Positions 44,833 through 53,607 of a DNA stretch of 60,955 nucleotides are shown piece by piece. Position 1 is the first letter of the stretch, and every line of letters starts with the position of its first letter. A model generated the notes under the pieces. That model searched no databases and was not told the DNA's origin. It saw nothing but the letters and a program-made list of their open reading frames with translations. The DNA is taken from positions 1 to 60,955 of the forward strand of contig JAGBCB010000026.1 in NCBI GenBank assembly GCA_017938145.1, in the 5' to 3' direction. Source of the stretch: Lachnospiraceae bacterium (GTDB lineage Bacteria; Bacillota; Clostridia; Lachnospirales; Lachnospiraceae). A program made the position numbers and the translations under genes.

Positions 44833-45558
44833 TTAAGAATTCAGTGTATTTAATTCCTGAAAGACATCCATATTTGTTCTGTTTAAAGTAAGGGGAAGCA
44901 CGGAAATATATCCGGTTAGTGCAGCGTTGGTATCAATGTTATAGTCGCCGGAATCCTTCCATACATCCTTGCCGGTTGGAAGGTACATATCGTTACCCTG
45001 CGGAAGGAAATCATCGGCAAAGTAGCGTCCGCCCATACGGGTAATGCGGATGCCCTTGCGGCCCTTTGGAATATTAACGTTGTATAAGGAATTCTTTTTC
45101 ATTAAGTCATGCCGGATAAAGAATTCTTTTACTTCTTCCAATGCTTCCATAGATTCTTCAAATCCGCCCGGTTCGGTGGAAAGTGCAACTGCCGGAAGTC
45201 CGAAGCAGGCTGCTTCGAATACAGCGCCGACGGTACCGGAGTACAGCATGTCAACGCCAAGGTTTAAGCCGCGGTTGATGCCGGAGATTACAAAATCAAA
45301 CTCTAATTTCATTCCCTCTATGGCATAACGGACACAGTCCGCCGGAGAAGAATCTACGGTGTAGGCTTTGATGTCCGGGTCGTCAAAAGGGACCTGCTTT
45401 ACTTCAAAGGCCTTGTGGATTTCGATGCAGTGGCTTTTGCCGCTCTGCTCGTATTTTGGGACAACAACCGTAACCTCACCAAACTGCTTTGCCCATTTGG
45501 CAAGAGGAAGAAGTACTTCGGAGGTAATACTGTCGTCGTTGGTAACTAAAATTCTCAT
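44833..45558 (-). CDS. surE: 5'/3'-nucleotidase SurE
   Basis: 241 residues. The metal site is visible as TNDDS at the N-terminus, with VVVPKYEQSGKSH and ISGINRGLNLGVDMLYSGTVGAVFEA typical of SurE. It removes phosphate from nucleoside monophosphates and can trim short polyphosphate. Its start overlaps the DHH gene stop by one base. Context of dNTP hydrolase and nanoRNase-like enzymes suggests nucleotide turnover. Confidence 0.92.
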   Translation of the reverse strand: MRILVTNDDSITSEVLLPLAKWAKQFGEVTVVVPKYEQSGKSHCIEIHKAFEVKQVPFDDPDIKAYTVDSSPADCVRYAIEGMKLEFDFVISGINRGLNLGVDMLYSGTVGAVFEAACFGLPAVALSTEPGGFEESMEALEEVKEFFIRHDLMKKNSLYNVNIPKGRKGIRITRMGGRYFADDFLPQGNDMYLPTGKDVWKDSGDYNIDTNAALTGYISVLPLTLNRTNMDVFQELNTLNS

Positions 45559-46550
45559 TATAACCAGCCCTCATGTGTTTCCTTATATTCTTTGATATAA
45601 GCGTCTGCTGCATTTACTAACTGTAAAAGTTCATCTTCATTGTAAACAGTGGCACCGCTGGCACAGGCATGACCGCCGCCTCTGAACTGCTCCGCAATGT
45701 GGTTGATTGGTGCAAAACGGGAGCGGAGACGTACACGGATGGTGCCTTCGGCATCGCCGGTTTCGATAAAGGCAATCCAGCAAAGACAGCCCTTGATGGA
45801 GTCCATGTAGGAAACGGAAGCGGAAGCGTCCTCCTGGGAGAGGTTGTATTCCTCCTGCATGGCCTTATCTACATAAAGGTATGCTACGCCGTTTTCTGTC
45901 ATCTTCATTGCTTCGTAAACATGAGCCTTGAATTTTAACTGGGAAAACTCGTCCAGGTAAAGGTTTGCATATAAGGTTTCGGTATCAATGCCGAAGTTAA
46001 GAAGCAAGCCTGCCAGACGAAGGGTTTCGCCGGAAACCTCACGGAAGCGGAAGCGTCCGGAGTCGGTAACAATTCCGGTGTAAAGGTAAGTGGCAGCTTC
46101 TTTTGTCATAACCAGTTCGTCTTTAAAGGTATCATAAAAATCTACAACCAGTTCACAGGCAGCAGCGCGGTGGTCTTCTACCCAGGAGTAGTCACCATAT
46201 GGGTCTCTGTCAATGTGATGGTCTATTTTAACAATCTCCTTACAAAGGGAATGCTTTTTGCTGGAGGTACGGCCGATATCGCCGGTATCTAAAATTATAC
46301 CTAAGGCATCGGCAAATTTTTCTTCCGGTACCGGGTCGTTTTCAGAACCCATGAACTCTAAATATTTCGCATAATCTTCATTCACGTGAAGAACTTCCTT
46401 TTCCGGCCAGGTTGCCTTGATGATGGCAGCAAGACCTTTGGTGGAGCCGACGGCGTCACCGTCGGGACGGAAGTGGCGGAATAAAAGAATACGGTCATAT
46501 TCCTTGATTTTATTTAAAATAGTTTTCTTGATTTCCAGATTGTTCGTCAT
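45558..46550 (-). CDS. DHH/DHHA1 phosphoesterase (NrnA-like), copy 1
   Basis: 330 residues. DHH-family motifs: RHFRPDGDAVGS, ILDTGDIGR and KIDHHIDRD, plus the DHHA1 motif GGGHACASGATV. NrnA-type enzymes cut oligoribonucleotides 2-5 nt long and hydrolyse pAp to AMP. ATG follows AGGAGG on the minus strand. It is adjacent to a diverged paralog, 9 nt away, which suggests division of labour such as nanoRNase versus pAp phosphatase. Confidence 0.88.
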   Translation of the reverse strand: MTNNLEIKKTILNKIKEYDRILLFRHFRPDGDAVGSTKGLAAIIKATWPEKEVLHVNEDYAKYLEFMGSENDPVPEEKFADALGIILDTGDIGRTSSKKHSLCKEIVKIDHHIDRDPYGDYSWVEDHRAAACELVVDFYDTFKDELVMTKEAATYLYTGIVTDSGRFRFREVSGETLRLAGLLLNFGIDTETLYANLYLDEFSQLKFKAHVYEAMKMTENGVAYLYVDKAMQEEYNLSQEDASASVSYMDSIKGCLCWIAFIETGDAEGTIRVRLRSRFAPINHIAEQFRGGGHACASGATVYNEDELLQLVNAADAYIKEYKETHEGWL

Positions 46551-46559
46551 GATATCCTC

Positions 46560-47501
46560 CTAATTATTTTGTGCAGCCATTTCGTTTAAATCCGCAAGCA
46601 TCTGCATGGCAATTTCTTTGGATGTCACAGTGGCACCGCTGGCCTTTTGATGACCGCCGCCACCGTATTTTACCGCAACCGGATTGATATTAAGGCAGCT
46701 GGAACGAAGCTCGCAGGCTACACCGGCATCAACCTCGGTAAAGTTGACCCAGATATCGACGCCCTTAATGTCAGCCATGGTACCTACCATGCCGCGGGAA
46801 ATGGTGAAGGTATCTACGCCAAGCTCTTTTACTTCTTCGGCAGTGGTATAAATATATGCCACGTTGTTTTCGGTGAAATTAATTTTTAAGGTAAATATGG
46901 CGCGAAGCTTTCTGCCGTCGTAATCTTCGGCGTAAAGCTCGTTGTATACGGAATTTAAATCCACGCCCTGCTCCATCAGAAAAGAAGCTAAGGCAAAGGT
47001 GCGGGCGCTGGTAGCGTCGTAGCGGAAGCGTCCGGAATCGGTAATCATACCGGTGTATAAGGACTTTGCCGCAATGGCCGGAACCGTAAGGTTACATTCT
47101 TTTGCAAATTGGGTTAATAGACCACAGCAGCTTTCGTAAGAAGTATCTACAACTTCTAAGTCACAAATTTCTTCTGCAAAAATGTGATGGTCAAAGCGGA
47201 TGGTGAAAGCTGCGGTTTCATAACGGTTATCGCTGATTAAATGTTTGCCGCCGCAGTCTAAAATGATGGCCAGGGCGCCTTCGTAAAGTTCATCGCCAAT
47301 ATCATTCATAATCACGTCGTCCATGAAACTGTAATGGCCGGCATCGTCGCCTACGACATAAATTTCCTTTTTCGGGAAGTTTTCTTTTAAAATGTGTTTT
47401 AATCCAATCTGGCTGCCCAGGGCATCACCGTCCGGCTTGTTGTGACGGTGGATAATGATGCGGTTGTATTTTTTTATTTCGTTTAAAATGTCTGTAAACA
47501 T
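46560..47501 (-). CDS. DHH/DHHA1 phosphoesterase (NrnA-like), copy 2
   Basis: 313 residues from the ATG at 47501, preferred because GAAAGGA lies 7 nt before it; a TTG 7 codons upstream overlaps the preceding gene and is poorly placed. Motifs IHRHNKPDGDALGSQ, ILDCGGKH, RFDHHIFAE and GGGGHQKASGATV. Paralog of the downstream neighbour. The second aspartate motif reads DCGG instead of DTGD, so metal binding or specificity may differ. Confidence 0.87.
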   Translation of the reverse strand: MFTDILNEIKKYNRIIIHRHNKPDGDALGSQIGLKHILKENFPKKEIYVVGDDAGHYSFMDDVIMNDIGDELYEGALAIILDCGGKHLISDNRYETAAFTIRFDHHIFAEEICDLEVVDTSYESCCGLLTQFAKECNLTVPAIAAKSLYTGMITDSGRFRYDATSARTFALASFLMEQGVDLNSVYNELYAEDYDGRKLRAIFTLKINFTENNVAYIYTTAEEVKELGVDTFTISRGMVGTMADIKGVDIWVNFTEVDAGVACELRSSCLNINPVAVKYGGGGHQKASGATVTSKEIAMQMLADLNEMAAQNN

Positions 47502-47514
47502 AGGAAATTCCTTT

Positions 47515-48717
47515 CTAGTCAAAGTATCCTTTGTATTCTACCTTTAGCGGGCTGTCCGGGAATAAATAGCGGTACAGTTCGATAAAGTAATCATCAGTCA
47601 TACTGGCAATAAAGTCTACTACCAACTGATCCGGGTCGGTTGCTTCATACGGAGTCTGCCGTGGGTAATGGGTCTGGTTGACATAGTCGATGTGCTGGGT
47701 GAAAATCGGAGACTTTTTGTTGCCGTTTTTCAGGTCATCTAGCAATTGGTCGTAAATTTCGGCCATCATAGGTTTTACTGTCATGCCAAGCTTGGTCATG
47801 GTGGCTGCATTTTCGTAAATCTTGGCGTAGTTGTCTTTTTTGGCTGATTTTAATGCCTTAAAATGCAGGGTATCCGTTTTGATGTACGGCTTGCCGTAAC
47901 TGTTTTCGATGATGTTTACCACCAGGTTGTTGATGATTTCTGCGTTGATGGAACCGATACCTTCGTTAATAAATTCTTCTTCTTCCACCAGATTGACTCT
48001 GGCAGCATCCTGACGGTCTTTGCCAAGGTAGGCAATGATGTCGGAGATGCGCACCACACAGCCCTCCAGGGTGGATGGCAGAATGCGGTTGGCAAAGGCA
48101 CGGTCGGTGTAGCAGTGCTCAATCATTTCGTCAAATTCTTCAAAGCTTTTTAACGGTACCGGATGGTATTCTTCCAGCTCTACCTCGCCGTTATGGCAGG
48201 CAATGCCGTCCAGTGTCTGAAGGCTGATGTTAAACGGAAAAATTTTATCAAGCACCCGGATGGAATGCACGTTGTGGCAGAAGTGTCTGCCAGTATGCTG
48301 AAAGTAAATTTCGTTTAAGAAGCTTTCGCCGGAATGGGCAAAAGGCGGATGGCCGATGTCGTGGCCAAGGGCAATTGCCTCGATTAAGTCCAGGTTCAGA
48401 TTGAGGGCCGCACCGATGGTTCTGGCAATACGGGATACCAGCTGTACATGCAGACTGCGGCGGGTAATATCATCGTTTTTAATCAGGGAAAAGACTTGAG
48501 TCTTGTCCGTGTAACGGTTATAATAAGGGCAGTGCAGGATTTTGTCGATATCATGCATAAACGGTGGACGCCAGATGGAGGCTTTGTCTCTTGGTGAGGC
48601 AATGCGCCGGATGATGTTATTGCTGTCAAATCCTACCTTTGGTAATGTTCTGTTCTCGCGGTCTTCCCGGATTTTGCGGGAAATTTCCTCGGACAGAATT
48701 TCATATTTTGGTTGCAT
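47515..48717 (-). CDS. dGTP triphosphohydrolase-like HD-domain protein
   Basis: 400 residues. HD motif in LGHDIGHPPFAHSGE, an N-terminal RRIASPRDKASIWRPPFMHDIDKILHCP region, QVFSL and RSLHVQLVSRIARTI. These enzymes split dNTPs into nucleoside and tripolyphosphate and can limit DNA synthesis, in some cases against phage. Start follows GAGGTG. Only 28 bp separate it from the hemerythrin gene, so it probably shares that promoter. Confidence 0.9.
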   Translation of the reverse strand: MQPKYEILSEEISRKIREDRENRTLPKVGFDSNNIIRRIASPRDKASIWRPPFMHDIDKILHCPYYNRYTDKTQVFSLIKNDDITRRSLHVQLVSRIARTIGAALNLNLDLIEAIALGHDIGHPPFAHSGESFLNEIYFQHTGRHFCHNVHSIRVLDKIFPFNISLQTLDGIACHNGEVELEEYHPVPLKSFEEFDEMIEHCYTDRAFANRILPSTLEGCVVRISDIIAYLGKDRQDAARVNLVEEEEFINEGIGSINAEIINNLVVNIIENSYGKPYIKTDTLHFKALKSAKKDNYAKIYENAATMTKLGMTVKPMMAEIYDQLLDDLKNGNKKSPIFTQHIDYVNQTHYPRQTPYEATDPDQLVVDFIASMTDDYFIELYRYLFPDSPLKVEYKGYFD

Positions 48718-48745
48718 ATAATTTGTTCACCTCTTAATTATTGTA

Positions 48746-49135
48746 CTACATTCCAATCTGCTTGTCGTGTTCTAATATATGGTTAATGAGCCAGTTGGTA
48801 AGATATTCTAAAATTTCGGATAACAGTTCTTCTGTGTTTTCATCCAGGTGTTCCAGGTTCATATCGTTGATTTTTTCACGGAACTGGTCGTGCTGTACCT
48901 TCTGGATAAACATGTGCTTGTAATGGATACTTGCCATATATGCTTCTTCGTGCTCGAAGTGCTGCAGGGCATAGTCCTTTAACTCCCCTAAAATGTGGCG
49001 TACCTGGTCGTATTTGTCTACCAGAAATTCCTCCTTGGTTAACTGATATGCTTCATCTGCAATCTCAAATAAACGCTTATGTTCTGCATCTACGGATTCG
49101 ATTCCGGTTACATATTCTTCTTTAAATTCGTACAT
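48746..49135 (-). CDS. Bacteriohemerythrin
   Basis: 129 residues from the ATG at 49135 (TCAGGAGGTTTTCTT just before it); a longer frame extends 21 codons upstream but lacks a site. The di-iron ligands are in the expected order: GIESVDAEHKRLFE, ALQHFEHEEAYM, HDQF and ILEHDKQIG. It binds O2 reversibly, here possibly protecting oxygen-sensitive enzymes such as the Fe-S fumarase and Hdr. First gene of the minus-strand operon. Confidence 0.9.
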   Translation of the reverse strand: MYEFKEEYVTGIESVDAEHKRLFEIADEAYQLTKEEFLVDKYDQVRHILGELKDYALQHFEHEEAYMASIHYKHMFIQKVQHDQFREKINDMNLEHLDENTEELLSEILEYLTNWLINHILEHDKQIGM

Positions 49136-49206
49136 AAGAAAACCTCCTGAATATACTCTCTTTCGTGTTCGGCTACAGGAGTCCGAACAAAACATCATAC
49201 ACTATA

Positions 49207-49258
49207 ATCATACCATTTTCAAGATAAACTTGCAACGGAAAAGAAAATCAAGTATGAT
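49207..49258. promoter_or_regulatory. Divergent promoter pair sharing one palindromic -35 box
   Basis: TTGCAA at 49230-49235 is its own reverse complement. Rightward: 17-bp spacer, TATGAT (49253-49258), reading into the exonuclease gene. Leftward: 17-bp spacer, TATGAT on the minus strand (49212-49207), reading into the hemerythrin operon. Both promoters therefore use the same six base pairs for sigma region 4, and RNA polymerase cannot hold both at once. Confidence 0.75.
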
Positions 49259-49289
49259 GGGAGAAAAGAAGACACCGGAAGGAATATGT

Positions 49290-50162
49290 ATGAAAAAAGT
49301 ATTATTGGTGGACGGTTGTAATTTATTGTTTCAAATGTTTTTCGGTATGCCGGTCCGAATTATAAATGAACAAGGAAAGGCTATTCAGGGAACCTTAGGG
49401 TTTGTGGGTGCCCTGCTTAAAATTATCCGCAGAATTTCGCCTACTCATGTTGCGGTACTTTTCGATGGGGAAAGCCATAATCCAAGGGTGGATTTGGATG
49501 CGGACTATAAATCGAACAGAGAGGACTATAGTCAGGTGGACGAGGAGGAAAATCCCTTCTCCCAGTTGCCGGATATTTATGATGCATTGGACTTTTTGCG
49601 CATTTGCCATGCAGAAACCACAGATTGTGAAACGGATGACTGGATGGCAGGATATGTGAAAAAATATATTGGGATAGGTGAGGATACGGTTTCTGCAACA
49701 AAAACACCGGAAATTGTGATTTCCTCTTTTGACAGCGATTTCTTTCAGCTGATTTCGGATAAGGTAACTATTTTGCGGTACCGGGGAGAAAACTCCGTGC
49801 TTTGTGACAGAACGTATTTGCAGGACAAGTTTGGAATTATTCCGGAACGGTATGCAGATTTTAAATCTCTTACCGGGGATACGGCAGATAACATTAAAGG
49901 CGCCGACAAGGTTGGTCCGAAAACAGCGGCGCAGCTGGTAAATGAGTTTGGGTCGCTGGAAGAAGTGATTGCCCGGGCAGAGGAAATTAAGAAGCCTTCT
50001 GTGAGGGAATCAATAAAGCAGAATGCAGAGAGACTTCGAAAGAATTACCGATTGATTAAGTTAACCGGAGTGGAAAATTTACCCTTTGCTTTGGAAGAAC
50101 TGGTATGGGAAGACCGTGGAATAACAACCAATGAGGTGCTAAAGGGGATTGGGCTTAGGTAG
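49290..50162 (+). CDS. 5'-3' exonuclease (PolA N-terminal domain type)
   Basis: 290 residues from ATG 49290, since the longer frame upstream begins inside the promoter. N-terminal PIN-like domain with the acidic site DGCNLLFQMFFGM, VLFDGESHNPRVDL, TDDWMAGY and SSFDSDFFQL, then a helix-hairpin-helix (GADKVGPKTAAQLVNEFGSLEEVI). It acts on flap or gapped DNA, like the 5' nuclease of PolA and ExoIX. First gene of the plus-strand operon; nagA follows 12 nt later. Confidence 0.88.
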   Translation: MKKVLLVDGCNLLFQMFFGMPVRIINEQGKAIQGTLGFVGALLKIIRRISPTHVAVLFDGESHNPRVDLDADYKSNREDYSQVDEEENPFSQLPDIYDALDFLRICHAETTDCETDDWMAGYVKKYIGIGEDTVSATKTPEIVISSFDSDFFQLISDKVTILRYRGENSVLCDRTYLQDKFGIIPERYADFKSLTGDTADNIKGADKVGPKTAAQLVNEFGSLEEVIARAEEIKKPSVRESIKQNAERLRKNYRLIKLTGVENLPFALEELVWEDRGITTNEVLKGIGLR

Positions 50163-50174
50163 AGAGGAATAGAT

Positions 50175-51299
50175 ATGCTGATTTTAAACGGAAACGTATT
50201 TATAAACGGCAAGTTTGAGAAAAAGGACATCAGAATAGAAAACGGTAAGTTTGCGGAAATTGTGGAACCGGGCGAACTTTGTGGTGTGGGACAGGATGTA
50301 TTAGATGCTACGGATAAGTATATTATCCCGGGGCTGGTGGATGTGCATACCCACGGAAGAATCGGTCTTGACTTCAGTAAAATTACAGAAGAAGAGTTGG
50401 AACAATTGCTGGCCTCTTACAAAGCCTGTGGGGTAACTTCCGTGCTTGCAACGACCATGACAAATGAGCCGGCCGTTGTGGAGAAATCCCTGCGGGTAAT
50501 AGGGGAGTATATAAAGAAACAGAAAGATGCCACGTGTGATTCACGTGCAAAGCTCCTCGGCATCCACATGGAAGGTCCGTTCCTTGGCAAAGAGAAAAAG
50601 GGCGCCCATGATGAAACATATCTGCAGAAATCGGATTGGGAACAGTTTGAAGCGTGGCAGAAATTGAGCGGTGGAAATATCCGGTTAATCACTATTGACC
50701 CATGTCTTGAAGGTGCAGAAGAATTTATCCAAAAGTGTGTTGCAAGCGGAGTGAAGGTTTCTCTTGGACATACCGTCTGCGATTATGAAACAGCAGTAAA
50801 AGTGCAGAAACTAGGTGCAGACCATGTTACCCATACCTTTAACGCCATGAACCCGCTGCATCACCGGGAACCGGGGCTGATTGGTGCAGCAATAGATACC
50901 GGCATGTATATGGAGCTGATTTGCGATGGAATTCATGTGCATCCGGCTATGGTGCGTATGATGTTTGCGGCACATCCGGATAAGGTTGTGCTGATTTCTG
51001 ATTCTATCCCTGCGGCAGGCATGCAGTCGGGGGAGTATGAATCCGGCGGGATGAAAGTGACATTAAAGAATGACAGAGCAGTGCTTGCTGATGGAACCAT
51101 TGCGGGTTCTGCGGTAAGCCTGTATGAGTGTTTGATAAACGCTATAAAATTTGGTGTTCCGATGGAGATGGCTGTGACCAGTGCAACGTATCTTGCGGCA
51201 AAATCAGTTGGAATGGAGAATGTGGTCGGAAGTATTGCAATAGGAAGAGAAGCAGAGTTCCTGGTAGTGGATAAAGAGTGGAAGCTGGTAAATTTTTAA
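50175..51299 (+). CDS. nagA: N-acetylglucosamine-6-phosphate deacetylase
   Basis: 374 residues of the amidohydrolase family. Motifs: GLVDVHTHGRIGLD, HMEGPFLGKEKKGAHD (with the metal Glu), SLGHTVCDYETA, HTFNAMNPLHHREPG and LISDSIPAAG with the catalytic Asp. It turns GlcNAc-6-phosphate into GlcN-6-phosphate in amino-sugar use and wall recycling. nagB was not found nearby. ATG follows AGAGGAATAG. Gap to the next gene is 20 nt, so they are co-transcribed. Confidence 0.93.
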   Translation: MLILNGNVFINGKFEKKDIRIENGKFAEIVEPGELCGVGQDVLDATDKYIIPGLVDVHTHGRIGLDFSKITEEELEQLLASYKACGVTSVLATTMTNEPAVVEKSLRVIGEYIKKQKDATCDSRAKLLGIHMEGPFLGKEKKGAHDETYLQKSDWEQFEAWQKLSGGNIRLITIDPCLEGAEEFIQKCVASGVKVSLGHTVCDYETAVKVQKLGADHVTHTFNAMNPLHHREPGLIGAAIDTGMYMELICDGIHVHPAMVRMMFAAHPDKVVLISDSIPAAGMQSGEYESGGMKVTLKNDRAVLADGTIAGSAVSLYECLINAIKFGVPMEMAVTSATYLAAKSVGMENVVGSIAIGREAEFLVVDKEWKLVNF

Positions 51300-51319
51300 G
51301 GGAGAAAGGGAGAATAACA

Positions 51320-52378
51320 ATGGAACAAAGAGAAATCGCTCGTCTTTTTCGAGAGAAGGAGCCGCTAAAAATAACTGTAAAAAATTCCAGCCGCGGAGAG
51401 AGTGACTTTCGCGAGGCACTGTTTGTGGAATATGGGGATGAAAAAATTGTGATAAAACTGGCAGACAATGGGTTTACGGATGAGGAGCATCTGACCATGT
51501 GGATGACTATTGCGGAAAAATATAAAGAGCTGGGGTATTACTGCCCACAGTTTATAAAAGATCTGGACGGAACCTTTCCGCGGATTTCTTATGTGGGACG
51601 AAAGTGCATCGCGTATGCGGAGGAGTATTCCGACTATCGTTCCGCGGAGGCAGTTATAGAGGACAAATTCAAAGAAACCGGTCTTATGGTGGATGGATTT
51701 TATTCTTTCCTGAGAGATGCTGCGTTGATGAATGCCAAAGTGGCAGCCATGCATTATGATTTTACGACGTTGCCGTCTGCATACTGCATGTTTGAAACCT
51801 TTGAACCGGCGGATGAGGTGGACGAAACAACGGAAGATGCCAAGAAATGGAAAGCGGAAGCGGATAAGCTTCCGAAAAAGTATAAAGCACAGGTGGAACG
51901 TATTTGGAAAAACTGGCAGGAGGCTAGAGCACAGCTTCAGGAATTTTACGGCAATTTGCCGACCTCTGTATTTCAGGCGGATATCAATGATACCAACGTG
52001 CTACTTGACGAAGAAGGAAATTTTAAAGGCGTTTACGATTTTAACATCGGCGGAAGAGAGGTTTTCTTAAATTTGATTTTTAGAGAGGCGCCTTATGTAA
52101 GTGTCAGAGGATGGGATGATTTTGATAAAGACGATCACTTTTTGCGCTGCATCAAAAAAGTACTGGAAATCAGCTCCGAAGTATATGAATTTAATGCGTT
52201 GGAAAAACAGGCGGCTCCGCTGTTGTACCGTTGTATCAAACCGCTGTACTGGCACAGTACGGACTTATTAAAGGAAGCCGGCGAAGACGATGAAAAGATT
52301 CAGGTGTGTTTGGATTTTATTGAATATGAGCAGACCAGGGAAATTGATTTTTGGAATTTTGGAAAGATGGAATTATAG
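51320..52378 (+). CDS. Aminoglycoside-phosphotransferase-fold protein
   Basis: 352 residues from ATG 51320 (GGGAGAAAGGGAGAAT upstream). APH/choline-kinase fold: VIKLADNGF, a Brenner-like motif FQADINDTN with Asp221 and Asn226, and YDFNIGG with Asp240. The usual His of the HxD motif is Gln219, but the catalytic Asp and metal ligands remain, so activity is possible. Next to nagA, it may phosphorylate an amino sugar or other wall-derived compound. Inference only. Confidence 0.72.
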   Translation: MEQREIARLFREKEPLKITVKNSSRGESDFREALFVEYGDEKIVIKLADNGFTDEEHLTMWMTIAEKYKELGYYCPQFIKDLDGTFPRISYVGRKCIAYAEEYSDYRSAEAVIEDKFKETGLMVDGFYSFLRDAALMNAKVAAMHYDFTTLPSAYCMFETFEPADEVDETTEDAKKWKAEADKLPKKYKAQVERIWKNWQEARAQLQEFYGNLPTSVFQADINDTNVLLDEEGNFKGVYDFNIGGREVFLNLIFREAPYVSVRGWDDFDKDDHFLRCIKKVLEISSEVYEFNALEKQAAPLLYRCIKPLYWHSTDLLKEAGEDDEKIQVCLDFIEYEQTREIDFWNFGKMEL

Positions 52379-52380
52379 CT

Positions 52381-53406
52381 ATGGCAAAAGCAAACAATTA
52401 TTACTTCGACCAACTGAATAAAGAACAACAAAGAGCCTATTATGCCATGAAAGAAGGTCTGCTGAATTTAAAGGATTCCTTTGCGGTACCGATGCTTTCC
52501 AACAAAGAATTGTCGGATATTTATTTTATGATACGCATGGACTGTCCGGAAATTTTCTATTCCGTGACGTTTTCTTATAAGTATTACCCGGATTCTTCCG
52601 CGGTGGAAATGACACCGCAGTATCTTTTTTCGAAGGATAAAATCCGGGAACACCGTCAGGCCATGGAGGCCAGGGTAAAAAAGCTGGCCCGTCAGGCGGC
52701 GGATTTGGATGAAAAGGGAAAAGAACTTTTTATCCATGACTTTATTGTGAATAACGTGAAGTACGATAAGCTGAAGAAGGAATATTCCCATGAAAGTATC
52801 GGGGCACTGGGCAATGGAGTGGCGGTCTGTGAGGGAATAGCAAAGGCAGTAAAAATTCTATGTGACGAACTGAACATTTGGTGCATTATCGCCTTGTCGG
52901 AGGCAAATCCGGACAAAGGAATTAAATACCGGCATGCCTGGAATGTCATCCGAATTGGCGGGCAGTATTATCACTTGGATGTAACCTTTGATAATACACT
53001 CTCTAAAGACGGAACGGTACGTTATGACTATGTGAATTTGTCCGACAAGCAGATTTTCAGGGACCATGAACCTGTGATTTGGAAAGTGCCTGTCTGCAGC
53101 GATAACGACCATTTTTACTATAAAGAGAAGAAGCTTTCCTGGACCACCATGGACGAGGTGCAAAACCGGACAAAGCAGGCAGTAAAGAAAGGAAAAGTAC
53201 TGTTATTCCATTGGCGGGGCGGTTATCTGACGAAAGAAATTCTTACGGAACTGCTGAGAATATTTGATGCAGAGGCGAAAGCAAAAAATAAGTGCGCCTA
53301 TACTTCCGTCAACTGGGCTCAGGCAGTTTTACGGGTGCAGTTTGAGGACGGTGTCGGAGAAGAACAGATTGAAATGGAAGAAGCGAACGAAGGGGAGAAG
53401 GAGTAG
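52381..53406 (+). CDS. Transglutaminase-like (papain-fold) protein
   Basis: 341 residues from ATG 52381. The triad is Cys150 (VAVCEGIAK), His185 (RHAWNVIRI) and Asp200 (YYHLDVTFD), as in bacterial transglutaminase-core proteins that are mostly proteases or peptide-modifying enzymes. No signal peptide, so it is cytosolic. It starts 2 nt after the previous stop with only a weak ribosome binding site, so it is translationally coupled. Last gene of the operon that starts with the exonuclease. Confidence 0.8.
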   Translation: MAKANNYYFDQLNKEQQRAYYAMKEGLLNLKDSFAVPMLSNKELSDIYFMIRMDCPEIFYSVTFSYKYYPDSSAVEMTPQYLFSKDKIREHRQAMEARVKKLARQAADLDEKGKELFIHDFIVNNVKYDKLKKEYSHESIGALGNGVAVCEGIAKAVKILCDELNIWCIIALSEANPDKGIKYRHAWNVIRIGGQYYHLDVTFDNTLSKDGTVRYDYVNLSDKQIFRDHEPVIWKVPVCSDNDHFYYKEKKLSWTTMDEVQNRTKQAVKKGKVLLFHWRGGYLTKEILTELLRIFDAEAKAKNKCAYTSVNWAQAVLRVQFEDGVGEEQIEMEEANEGEKE

Positions 53407-53409
53407 TTC

Positions 53410-53430
53410 GAATTTTACTGTGTAAAATTC
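53410..53430 (+). promoter_or_regulatory. 21-bp palindrome upstream of a peptide gene
   Basis: GAATTTTAC-TGT-GTAAAATTC is a perfect 9-bp inverted repeat with a 3-nt centre. It begins 4 nt after the transglutaminase stop and ends 3 bp before the -35 box at 53434. It could be an operator or, read as RNA, an AT-rich terminator for the previous operon. Confidence 0.5.
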
Positions 53431-53433
53431 TTG

Positions 53434-53462
53434 TTGACAAAATAAATTAATGGTAGTATAGT
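53434..53462 (+). promoter_or_regulatory. Consensus promoter of the 35-residue peptide gene
   Basis: TTGACA (53434-53439), 17-bp spacer, TATAGT (53457-53462). Predicted leader about 27 nt, leading to AAAGGGAGCT and ATG 53496. Confidence 0.8.
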
Positions 53463-53495
53463 TGTGAAAAATATTTTTGGAAAGGGAGCTTAACA

Positions 53496-53603
53496 ATGTT
53501 CTTATTCGTGGTCGAAAATGCATACGAAATTAACCAGACAATGCAGATTAATGTGCAGGGTCTTGTTGCTGTATGTAAATATTCCGACGACGAAGAAAAA
53601 TAA
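53496..53603 (+). CDS. 35-residue peptide gene, unknown function
   Basis: ATG 53496 follows AAAGGGAGCTTAAC. The peptide begins MFLFVVENAYEI, has one cysteine (Cys27) and ends KYSDDEEK: a hydrophobic start, a polar middle and an acidic tail. It has its own near-perfect promoter, a palindromic candidate operator and hairpins downstream, so it is a real transcription unit of about 200 nt. I recognise no family. Candidates are a regulatory peptide, a peptide precursor or a small membrane-associated protein. Confidence 0.65.
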   Translation: MFLFVVENAYEINQTMQINVQGLVAVCKYSDDEEK

Positions 53604-53607
53604 GCTT

